Source: Druceiella hillmani
Taxonomy: Eukaryota; Arthropoda; Insecta; Lepidoptera; Hepialidae
NCBI GenBank assembly: GCA_039881145.1
Contig: JAYKKI010000006.1
Span: forward strand, 22,132,501 to 22,196,500
DNA: 64,000 nucleotides
Direction of reading: 5' to 3'
This document shows positions 1 through 9,669 of this stretch, piece by piece. The translations under genes and the position numbers were made by a program. Every line of letters starts with the position of its first letter. Within the stretch, counting starts at the first letter, position 1. Under the pieces are notes generated by a model that was given only the letters and a program-made list of their open reading frames with translations, did not search any database and was not told the origin of the DNA.

Positions 1-90
1 AGGCATAACTGCAATAAGTGTGACAAGTCTATTTGTATGCAGCACATTATTCCATTATGCCAAAGTTGCGTTGATCCCGATATCGAATAA
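1..90 (+). pseudogene. piggyBac-like transposase, C-terminal Cys-rich domain (cut by window start)
   Basis: Frame 1 from the first base reads 29 codons and ends at TAA 88-90. The peptide contains CNKCDKSICMQHIIPLCQSC, a CxxC...CxxH...CxxC arrangement. It closely resembles the C-terminal cysteine-rich domain of piggyBac transposases, which in that family binds the subterminal repeats of the transposon in the nucleus during cut-and-paste transposition at TTAA. Only the last about 30 residues of a roughly 500-600 residue family are inside the window, so whether the catalytic Asp triad and the ORF are intact cannot be judged. All zinc-ligand Cys and His positions visible here are preserved, and no stop or frameshift occurs in this stretch. 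A domesticated PGBD-like gene is possible, but the transposon-like end about 360 bp downstream favours a mobile element. Confidence 0.8.
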
Positions 91-453
91 GTCAGTATGT
101 TAGTAATAAATAAGCTTTGTTATATATAGTTCCTAATTTCATGTTTATGTACTAAAGAAAATGTTATGTTCTGTTTTTAAATGTTAATTATTTTTTATTT
201 TTGATTATATTTTTAAGTTACGTTCTAAAAAAATGATCTCAGAATAAGAAGATCTAATTTGATGATAATTTGCTCATTTTATGATAAATAAATGTTTAAT
301 TTTTATAAATAATGTTTATAATTACCTATTTCCCTAATATAGAAAACTAATATTGACATAAGCTTGATTCAGTGTACAATAATGCAAATGGGTACAACTT
401 ACCCGGCCACAACGGCTAAGTTCTGTTTAGTAGCCACAATGACGCCGGGTTAA
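1..453 (+). mobile_element. 3' end of a piggyBac-like transposon ending at TTAA
   Basis: Downstream of the transposase stop lies about 310 bp of AT-rich sequence and then a sudden GC-richer end, ACGCCGGG (442-449), followed directly by TTAA (450-453), the target site of this superfamily. An inverted copy of the terminal bases (ACCCGGC, from 402) and of the inner part (CGGCTA versus TAGCCAC, about 414-436) lies 30-40 bp inside, like the subterminal inverted repeat of known piggyBac ends. The 5' end lies outside the window. The boundary is inferred from the CCGGG-TTAA junction next to a piggyBac C-terminus. Confidence 0.65.
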
Positions 454-1214
454 GGTCCGTAAGTGTTCAAATCTTCTCTTTATACTGTATTTAACTACAT
501 ATTAATGATTCAAATCATTGAGTCCAATATTTAACTTTAATTATTTCTCAATTTTTTTCTGATTTTCATAAAGAATTAACTGTTCGTTCTGACTTTTAGT
601 GAACGAGGAAAAAACCATATCGCATTTTCCTATAATAGCTTTCAACGTAATAAATGTTTACAGTTAATATATATCATTTTTTTTAAAAATTAGTTATATT
701 TTACTTTAATTGTGTACAGAACAATAAGGCCCAGTCTAATAATAAAAAGTTCTTCCCACAAATAATCTATAATAATTGTTCATATAAAGTGAACACACTT
801 TAGCAACAATTTGACCGGTTCTAAATATACAAAATAATATTGAGCTATTAAATCAACATAGCCTCTCATTATTCATGAATAAAATATGTCGTAAGACTAT
901 CTTTCTCTCGCCCATTCATATTCTTGTGTAACAGATAAAAATATAAATTTCAAATAAATTTACTGTGAATGTTTGAAATTAAGTCGCCATTTTACAACTG
1001 CATAATAAAATCCGACACGCGGAGTAGGTTTTGAAAATCTAGTTATATTAGTTCCATCGGTTAGTTTTATCTATTGAGGGAGAATCTGAAAAAAATATAC
1101 AGAAGCTGGTCTAGGAACTAATAAGGACAAGACGTCATTAGAAAGCTTTTAAAGGTGCTGCAATAATTATTACAGAGCCTAATTTAAAATCGCTGTGAGA
1201 AAAAAAGTTAAGTC
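454..1214. other. AT-rich non-coding stretch
   Basis: No coding, RNA or repeat feature recognised; no ORF of useful length on either strand. Confidence 0.6.
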
Positions 1215-1340
1215 GATGCTGAAGGGTTGCATTCCTCCCGGGCTTGGTACTGCGGGATACTGCGGGAGTACTGCGGGACTTGAACGGGAGAGGTTCGGGG
1301 AGATGAAATTGGTGGCATTATGCAAGCCAAGTTCAGCATC
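1215..1340. repeat. GC-rich island bounded by a 9-bp inverted repeat
   Basis: GATGCTGAA (1215-1223) and its reverse complement (1332-1340) bracket a GC-rich segment that stands out from its surroundings. Inside it are three copies of TACTGCGGGA (1248-1257, 1258-1267, 1269-1278). Possibly a short non-autonomous element or satellite remnant; no family recognised. A minus-strand ORF across it (1208-1393) is probably fortuitous. Confidence 0.45.
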
Positions 1341-1342
1341 AT

Positions 1343-1411
1343 TGACGTTTTAGGGTTGTTATACAAAATTAACGTTTTACGGTTGTCATACATTATTCAC
1401 GTTTTAGGACA
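1343..1411. repeat. 27-bp tandem repeat, about 2.5 copies
   Basis: Units begin at 1343, 1370 and 1397. Each contains the core ACGTTTTA followed by GG or CGG and TTGT(T/C)ATACA. The third unit is truncated after GTTTTAGGACA. It directly abuts the preceding GC-rich island. Confidence 0.75.
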
Positions 1412-3417
1412 TTTTCCTGCTATCATGTCAGATTCAACTGTTTTGTAAAATCGTGTTAATAACAAAGACGGCATCCTTAACTGGTTTTCCGAAGTAAATG
1501 ATGTAGTGATTCTTAACACAGGTTTCTTTGATTCAGTACCAGACCTTGAATCGTACGGATATGAGGTATAAATCTCGTCCACAAAATGAAAGCGCAAAAA
1601 CAGTTAACTACCGAATAAACCAATAAGTCCAGTGGAAGTTGTTAATGGATGAGTTAAGCGTGATTAGAAACAGTTACGCTAAAATTATTTTAATAGTACT
1701 TTACGAAATTTATTCCCAGATTTTATAATAATTTTTGCTTTGGTAAACCCTTTTCACATCCCCATTGTTGACAATTTAAATGCTGTCGCAATATTGGATA
1801 ATATAAACCAAAGATTCAGATGAATATAAGCATGCAAATAAACAAATGATGGGTTTCAATAGATTAGACGTAAATAATCTTTCAGTACAGGAATTTCCTC
1901 TTATTAAAGGAAGTTACGTCACAATGCTTGTATTATGATTATTATTTAAAAATCATATAATCGTGATTAGTAAAAAGCATGAACATAACGCGTAATCCAG
2001 AGTTTTTATTTGAACGTATTCCAGTCTTAATAAGTTTCAGTTTAGTTTATAACTATTTTACAAAACAATAAAACTAATGACGTCATCTTAATAAATTACT
2101 ATGAAGGAATAAGTAACTAGTCACATTTATTTGGAAGATAAAACGAAGCGTGTAAATGGATTAAATTTATTTTAGCGAAGATAGTTAAAATAATAAATCG
2201 TAGTTTATCTCTGATATTAGAACCCTTGACAACTTCTGGCGTTGTTGTTGTAAGAAGTAACGAATTGTTGTCATATTTGAAATATAGTCACTAATTTAAA
2301 TAAATATTTTACATTTTATGACAAAACACAATAATATCACTGCCAAAGATATACGTGGCCTAAAGGAATCAGTAAACCTGCCAGTGAATGTGAATAAAAT
2401 GAGCAATTGTATACCGATACATCGAAATACCTTAGATTACGACAGATCTTAATGTAAAAAAATGTACACTTTAACCTTATTTAATTTAGAATTGAGCTGG
2501 CCAGACATTAATGGAATTATATTATACCGACATAATTTTCGAAGGCCAAAAAGCACAGGGTTAGCTATCGCAGCATAAAATCTTAGACGGCTCTGTTCTT
2601 AATGTAGAAATACAATTATAAATTGAACGTTATTTGTTTTTTATAAAATCCAAAAATACTAAATATTTCACAAAAAAATAAAAACCCGATCACCCGATCT
2701 TTGTATAAGAGCCAGGCCTTTGCTTGACAACAAAATTTTACATTAATAGTTTTTTCGGATATTAGAAAGAGCTTTTTTAGTTTTATATCTTCCGTTTGAT
2801 TATAAAATATTTTTTAGATTTATAAAAAAATTAAATGCTATACATTTTTTTCTGTAACAACTTATGTAACCATCAATTCTCATGTAATTAGGTGATTATT
2901 TTAAAAGAAGTAACATGAAATTCTATACAGATTGCAATTAAAATCGTGATTGGAAACACATTATTGAGAGTTCAATTATTTAAAATTATTTTTAGTGAGA
3001 AATTATTGAACATAAGACGATGTGATAATGTAAATACACATGTCTAAAATAACAAGTAATTTGAAAATAAGTTAAGACTAACAAACGTGCAATTTATATA
3101 ATAAAATGAATTAATTGGTCATAGACGTAAAAAAATTAAATTAAATGATATACAATTTGGTCTATTTGGTGTTGTGTTTTTCATACTTAATATCAGATGA
3201 AAAAGTTTTGTTGACAGGATAAAATGATAGTGTGATATTGATGACAAAAGAGCCTTGGTCGTATAGAGTTTTTTTTGACAAAAATTAACATATGCCGATG
3301 TTAATTTTCTCAAAAAAAAATGAAATAAAAATAGTACTAGAGTTGTTTAGGTATAAAAAAATGTTATAATTTGCTGGCAAATTAAATCAGAAAATTACGA
3401 GAGCAGGTCTACAATGA
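1412..3417. other. AT-rich non-coding stretch
   Basis: Nothing convincing. One 44-codon ATG ORF on the plus strand (2318-2452) is hydrophilic but of a length expected by chance. Confidence 0.5.
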
Positions 3418-3594
3418 AGACTGCTCTATTCGCTTTCCGAGTTCTATTCTCTTAAACCAATATGTAGGGCAAATTTGGAAGACGTGTACGAAACGGTTAA
3501 ATATGGGTTAGAGAAACCTACTACTAGCTCGTACGATCTATATGATGTAATAGATCTATCAACTATTAGAACAAAATTGTATCGTGATTCGTAG
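3418..3594 (+). other. Coding-like open stretch without ATG
   Basis: One frame stays open for 58 codons up to TAG 3592-3594 and has a protein-like composition; its centre reads ANLEDVYETVKYGLEKPTTS. No ATG begins it, so it could be a terminal exon, a pseudogene fragment or chance. No domain recognised. A small inverted repeat (GAGCAGGTCT / AGACTGCTC, about 3403-3428) overlaps its start. Confidence 0.2.
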
Positions 3595-3752
3595 TTTCAA
3601 TTACGAAAAATAAGCAGAATTTAAATTTAAAAACCAAATTTTAAAAGATCATAACCAAAGATTCATAGCATGTCATAGGTGGTTCACTCTTATTACTTGG
3701 ATAATCTCCGGAGTATTTTAGTTTAAAGTAGAATTTTGTACGTTCCGTACTG

Positions 3753-3825
3753 ATGATGGCCTCAATTCTTAGCACACCTCAGTATAACGATGAATTGCCT
3801 ACACTGAAGAGCAGAGATGGAACAG
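3753..3825 (+). CDS. Candidate first coding exon ending at a splice donor
   Basis: Double ATG at 3753 and 3756 preceded by an in-frame TGA; 24 codons plus one base are followed by a donor-like ACAG|GTAAAT at 3825/3826. The peptide begins MMASILSTPQYNDELPTLKS and is hydrophilic, unlike most translations nearby. The local G+C content rises over exactly this stretch. Family unknown. No downstream exon could be linked, although 4723-4896 lies on the same strand. The evidence is only composition plus a donor match, so this may be fortuitous. Confidence 0.25.
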
Positions 3826-4722
3826 GTAAATATTTATATCCATTTTTTAATATTTCTTTAGGAGAAATAATATCAATAACCATATTCCATAAAATCAATA
3901 TTATATGATTAATGCCCAAAAAATAGATGAAAAATATAAAGGAATGAATTCGTTATGAATTTGATTATGTGCACGAGTACTAAATTAAACAAAAATGATT
4001 AAATAAAGCTTGACCCTATTAGCATAAATGTAAAAGTTTTCACTCAGTTTTTTAATATTTAATAGCTTTATGAGGATCATTATATTACTTTTTACTATAT
4101 AATTGATCTAGGAGGATAATTATATTATAAATATAAAAGTGTTTTTATTCATTTATTTACACATAACACATCAGAAGTTTTAGGTCTCCGTTAAAGAACT
4201 ATGTTGCTGTTTTACACGAATAAGCTATTTTTTTTATTAAATAGTCAATTACTTACAATACCTTTATAATAACTTTGAAGTCTTTATAAATATAGATAAA
4301 ACATACGTCGTTCCAATTTTACATTCTTTGCTCTATACCTCATGCTCAGTTAAAATGAAAATTGCATCGGTTTTAATGAATTTCATACATTAGGTAAATT
4401 ACGAAAAAGTATCTTTATGATAAAAAAAACAATAATGATCAAAAATCTAAGTCATACTCAATATAGACTATTAAGAAAAATAGGTTTATTTTAATATTTC
4501 CGTATACAATCCTAGAGAATTAAAAGTCATAATTGAAAAATGGAAAAAAAACTATCTGCCCACTCAAATAAAATGTTTGTCACTAAATGCTACCCAAAAT
4601 TTGTTAGCATTAAATAATCACGTAAAGACATGAAGAGATATAATATTTAGAAATGGTTTAGTACCCATAATTTCATATTCTGCTCACGTATTTTATTTGC
4701 AATCTTAATCAATTTTCCTTCT
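3826..4722. other. AT-rich stretch, no feature seen
   Basis: If 3753-3825 were an exon this would be the start of its intron. Nothing else recognised. Confidence 0.4.
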
Positions 4723-4896
4723 ATGGGGGCTTCATTCCACCATCAAGACCATCTTTGGGTGGACGAGAAAGCTCGTAAGGAACGCGACCGTAATTATTTA
4801 CTCATACGAAGGTTGGAAGAAAAATTCATGAAAAGTTATATGAATATTTCCTCACTGCTATACAAATACCATTTTCAGAAAATTCTACAGTGTTAG
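4723..4896 (+). CDS. Hydrophilic 57-codon ORF, possible exon
   Basis: ATG 4723 to TAG 4894-4896. The N-terminal part is rich in charged residues and helix-forming (VDEKARKERDRNYLLIRRLE) and is followed by a Tyr/Leu-rich tail. The G+C content of 4720-4800 is clearly above its surroundings. A GTAAGG donor-like site occurs inside, at about 4773, so the real exon could stop earlier. No family recognised. An intact small gene, an exon and chance all remain possible. Confidence 0.22.
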   Translation: MGASFHHQDHLWVDEKARKERDRNYLLIRRLEEKFMKSYMNISSLLYKYHFQKILQC

Positions 4897-6668
4897 TATT
4901 TAAATTATATATTTTATTCTGTACAAAACTTTGGTACAAAACTAAAAAAAAATGGTTAGCAACATGATTTATTTATTATGACTGACAGACAGTATTCATT
5001 ACAAATACAGTTATTGCATGTAAATGGATTTTAAACAAATAAAAAAAAGACACTCATACAAATACATATGAGTAAGGAATTTCCGAGCCCCAATTGTGTC
5101 GGTGGAATTACGTACAAAAACGTGTATTATATACAAATTAGGTGATGCCAAAATTAATGCGGTTCGACTCAGATCACAACTTTGGATTAATTTTAAGGCA
5201 CATACATGAGATTATATGAAAATAATTTTATGCCGGAAAAAGTTTTTCTCAATCGTGCATTTCACTTACGAATGAGCTAATACGAGTGTATTAGCCAAAT
5301 ATGCTTATATACAAACTGAACAATAAAAATAATTGTTTTTTAATTATCTTATGAATTAACATTAAAAAGTTTATTTTATTTCTATGAAACTTTTATTCAC
5401 ACGAGAAATATTAAAAACGACCCAAGTGCAAACTGAACTTGTACGCCGATAATTGTATCCTATTATATGAAAATAACGAAATAATGTTTCATGGAAAACT
5501 CAATTAATATTAAATTTAACATATTGAAATTTCAAAGTTTTATAGTATACATTTTGAAGGAAAAAAATTATTTTCTCTCAACTTTAGTAAGATATCTCTA
5601 AAATAGTGGACAATATCAACTTTTTCTTAGTAATTTTTTCACCTTTATTAAAAACACTTCATTGATAACACATAGACTAATGAAAGAGCTATATTTTGTT
5701 TAATGAAACATTTTTTATAAAAAATTCACTCGACTTATGGGTTAAGGAAATTAAAAGCATAAGAATCTCAGAAAACAGCGCCAAGACTTGTCAAGTCATA
5801 AAATTTGTTTAGCTTCAAAACATGAAAATGAGAATATATATTATACAAATCATTAGATATACTGGGATAAAATTATTTCACGTAAATACCTTCTTTATTT
5901 TAATACCGAATTATGTCCTTTATCTACATATAATTTTATTCGCTTCCACATTTCCTAATGAAAAAAAGATTACAAGATAATGCAATGCATTTTCCACGGC
6001 TCTCGATACTACTTAGACCGTGCTAGTCTGCCATGGCAAAGACGAAGAAACAGCGTTTAAATATATTCAATCGCTATCCCAAGTGTTCTCGAAGATTTGC
6101 AGACTGTTACTCAACAATATAATAGTTTATATTTAATTTTTGTTCGCCATGTTCTTCAACATTGAATGTATTTACTTATTTCTGTATATTCACAGCCTTC
6201 GTTTTATAACCTTTCTAATTACTAATTATTAAGCGTACCTCGATTCTTTCTTCCCATGCTTCCTTGATTTTTTAAATTTTCTTTTACTACTCACTCCTTT
6301 ACATTTAATAAAGACCTAAATATTAAATATTACATTTACACATCTGCCTTTAATAACTGCACGTACAAAGTAATAGATAAGTGTATTGCCCATTTGTAAA
6401 CCGCATCGGGAGCCAGTCAAATATTTTGTTCAATTACTGTATATTTCTTGAAACTATATTGCTGTTAAATATCCTTACATAAGTTAGTCAATTCTTTGCT
6501 AGTACTAGTTTATATTTCATAATAGGTAATGGCATTGTTTTAATAATTTTTTTATTATATTACGTTACAAATAACGTTATCAAAACGAATTAATACATCA
6601 ATAATACTTTTTGTAATTACGTGCAAATTTTACTACTTATATACAATATTGTAGCAAGTTATACTTAC
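4897..6668. other. AT-rich stretch, no feature seen
   Basis: If the minus-strand exon at 6669-6757 is real, this is the start of its intron. Slightly GC-richer patch at 5995-6055 without an ORF of note. Confidence 0.4.
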
Positions 6669-6757
6669 CCTATAGTGGCGGTACTATTAATAGATTCCAT
6701 TTCATTTAAATAATACAAACTGCGATCTGCTTCCAACCCAGTACACTTTCCCACCAT
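6669..6757 (-). CDS. Candidate first coding exon with GTAAGT donor
   Basis: On the minus strand an ATG (6757-6755) in good context (AAAAATGG: A at -3, G at +4) opens 29 codons plus two bases, then meets AGG|GTAAGTAT, a near-perfect donor with the intron starting at 6668. The peptide begins MVGKCTGLEADRSLYYLNEM and contains an N-S-T glycosylation sequon near its end. The region just upstream on this strand (6758-6840) is GC-richer, as a 5' UTR often is, and holds a short upstream ORF starting at about 6822. The frame is closed by TGA at about 6800. This is the best exon signal in the window. The family is unknown; an extracellular N-terminus of a membrane protein would fit but is speculation. 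Confidence 0.35.
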
Positions 6758-6839
6758 TTTTACATTTTCCTCAGCCGCACATTTCCATTTCACTCGAAAC
6801 AGTCAAAGTGCTGATCGCCATAATTCTTAGTTACAAGCG

Positions 6840-8165
6840 ACAAAACTGCGATTTAAATAATACCGAATTTAAACTGGAAAGAAAATTTTCCACATAAAGA
6901 ACCCTAATATAAATGTAATTAATCTTTAATAACAAAAGAATTTTAATGTGTAGAAATTTTTCAACTTATTTTGCTCATACCTACAAAAATGTTTTCGCTA
7001 ATTTAAAAACCTTTAAGTTTTTTGTTCATTATGTAAGCCCTCTACAAATAAAGATTGATATTTTCATAGAGATTATATGAATAATATACTTGTGGAAATA
7101 ATGAAACAAATTCAGTATTTGGCAGCAGAATGAAGCAGAAATGACGAATGAACGGAATATACTACTAGTCATTTGAAAAATTCTAGGAAGAGCACGCTCA
7201 TAAAAAACAAAAAATAATTGAGAGTGGCGGTTTTTTTATTGACATGATCATATTTTTCTTGACTACTTATCCTTGTACCTACTTATAATGAATTGACGCT
7301 GTTTCTTGCCCCGGTTTAATCCAGTACAGTGTTGTTATTTATTATTAAAAATAATTGAAAAATAAACATATTGATTATGAATATAACTTTAACTACGTGG
7401 ATTCCGTACGTACAGCCATATGTAACAATTTAAACGTCTAAAGGTACGTAGTACTTCCATAGAACTATGCATAAATGTTAACTTCGTTTAGCATAATTTC
7501 GTTTTCTCCTTCGCTTGAATTTATCAATGCGATTAATTAAAATAATTTTGCGTTATATTATCCGTACATCGAAGATATTTTTGAAAAAATAATTGAAAAT
7601 ACATCTTCAGCTTCTTCAAATTCAGGAAGTATTTTTATAATTTTTGTCTGCCTCTATGTTTTTCAATATATCTGTTCGAGTGTCACACAAAAACTACTCG
7701 AACGATTTGAATAAAATCGTCACCAAAATAATCCCTTCGGTACAAATAAAATCTTTGATTTTTTATCCCTTTCCTATCCATCGTAATTGACATTTTTTTC
7801 CGTAAAAACTACCAAACCTCTTTGAATGAAACTTCTGCTGCTATAACGATTAAAACCTAAAGTATCTTCTTTTGGTGTAAACGTTTTATAAGGAATTTTA
7901 AATTTAGTTTTTAGACCTTAAGCAGTAATCTAAAGCACCCTGGCTTAAAAAAAATAAAAATTGTAGAGCCTATGCAACTTAAATTTTAAGCTGAGACATA
8001 AGATTGTAATTTATCATGCTTAAAAGTATTTTTGATAAGTAAACATTCAAGCTAAGATATGAAATTCGGAGTAGGAAGTAGGAGTTTTCAAAATTTTTCT
8101 AGAGTCTAGAGTGACGTCTGGTTAGGATGATTTTGCTAAAATTGAAGATTTAATATAAAGGAAAC
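6840..8165. other. AT-rich stretch, no feature seen
   Basis: No ORF, repeat or RNA feature recognised on either strand. Confidence 0.5.
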
Positions 8166-8705
8166 ATGATGAGGTAGAACGATGGCTTACTCAAGCGTTG
8201 ATCAGTCAGGACCTATTTAATGTGTACTTGCATGTCGTTGATAAGGCGGCACATAACCAATACACATACTCTGGCCAGGAATATAGATAACAATACATAA
8301 TATTTGAGTGCTAGTGCAAAGAAAAGCTTTAGTGGCAAAAGAAAATTTGCCCAAAATTAGACAAAGGTTCACAAACTGAACTTGCGTAATTTGTACCTTT
8401 TGAGGTACGGTCAAAAGATAATTCGAATGTATGCGTTAACATAATAAGAGACATAATGCACAGAGGGCAGGCGGAATGGGAAATATTGAGGGCATCCTAA
8501 ATATAAACAAGCACACTCCCTCAAGTAAAGCTCGTTGCGATTACGGAAGGGAATTTGAAGACAGAAGAAGATGTTAGGCCATGGGCCAATAGACACTTTC
8601 GCAAAGGAGACGCTAGGGGATATGCCGCTGTGCACGAGCTCTATGGCATCAATGATGATCTTTATACCCTCGAAAACCAAAGATTGAATTGGTTTGGGCC
8701 ACGTT
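8166..8705 (+). pseudogene. Decayed coding sequence of unknown family
   Basis: A single plus-strand frame reads protein-like sequence interrupted by several stops. The first part includes VERWLTQALISQDLFNVYLH, the middle NVCVNIIRDIMHRGQAEWEI, and the last KTEEDVRPWANRHFRKGDAR followed by GYAAVHELYGINDDLYTLEN, ending at TAG 8704-8706. Composition and codon periodicity differ sharply from the surroundings. Minus-strand ORFs over the same bases are shadows. It lies immediately left of duplication block A; the same position of copy 2 holds a Pao/BEL relic, so a retroelement origin is suspected but not shown. Confidence 0.35.
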
Positions 8706-9135
8706 AGGTTATGTAAGATTATTTTAGTTTAGGTTGTATTAGATAATGTTGGATTAAGATGGGTTATGTTAGGTTAGGTTGTATAGTATTAAGCTGGATT
8801 AAGTTATATTTAAAATGCTACCAAAAACGGTCTGATAATCAAGTATAGTATTTTAGCAGTATTAGTAGCAGTATGGTTAATTTTTTCCTCAATATAATTC
8901 GGAGCACGTACCAAACGAGAAGCTACTCATTCTTCTCTCCGCACTCACTACACTGAACTCATGTACTGTGTTTCCAAGTTTATGTAGTTATTATTATTCT
9001 GATTAAGGATAACTTTGATATAAAAATATTAGTACTTGAGAAAACCAAAACCGTACAAATAAAAAAAATATAGGTATGCAAACCCACAGCTAAAGTCAGT
9101 GAAAATATTTTTAAATATTTTTGTTTACATCTGAA
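8690..9135 (+). repeat. Segmental duplication block A, copy 1
   Basis: Colinear and direct with 45315-45760. Shared words include AGCAGTATGGTTAATTTTTT and GAGAAGCTACTCATT, with substitutions and small indels between. The left 100 bp is an imperfect (TTAGGT)-type tract in both copies (8703-8795 and 45335-45440), a low-complexity class common in insect genomes. Divergence is substantial, so the duplication is old. Confidence 0.85.
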
Positions 9136-9669
9136 AGAACATGCTCAATAATAAACCGCAGTATGGAATAAATGAGAGAAATAATATTTAAAACTTCGAA
9201 TTATGGTGAGATAAGAGAATTTAAAAAAAAAAATTTTTCTTCATCCTTGTATACTGCACATAATGTAAGTAAACATTTCTGTTAATTTATTTAAAAAAAT
9301 ATTGTCGAAATCAGCAAATATAACAGTGAAATAAAAGGATGGACACAAGGAAAGAATAAAATTAATAGTGTTCTGACTTCCCCACTTGACTGTGACACCT
9401 AAATAAACAATTTAATCGAAATATTAGCTATAGGGTTTTTCAGTTTAAACTGAAAAACCCTATAGCTAACAAAAACTAAAGGACGTAAATGAAATGAAGT
9501 ATTATCTACTGCGGTCACTTTCACGACACACATTTTTTTTCGATTTGTTGTCCTTTTGACTTCAAAACAAATAAATTCTAGTGTTATAATTCTAATTTTT
9601 TTTCAACATGTATTAAATACCAAGAAGTATTCTAATGCTGATACATAGACTAGTTTTATTTTACATACA
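9136..9669. other. Copy-1-only sequence left of the hAT element
   Basis: Not matched in copy 2. Holds the perfect palindrome listed separately and otherwise nothing recognisable. Confidence 0.5.
9424..9469. repeat. 46-bp perfect palindrome, no spacer
   Basis: Two 23-bp arms meet at 9446/9447 (centre CAGTTTAAACTG) with no mismatch and no loop; the match stops at 9423/9470. Such long spacerless palindromes are unstable, so this one is probably recent. It lies in sequence present only in copy 1 of the duplication. Confidence 0.95.

Noticed and set aside
2318..2452. 44-codon hydrophilic ORF as a small gene
   Set aside because: Length expected by chance; no splice, motif or conservation evidence available.
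8411..8680. 89-codon minus-strand ORF
   Set aside because: Shadow of a plus-strand coding relic with better protein character.
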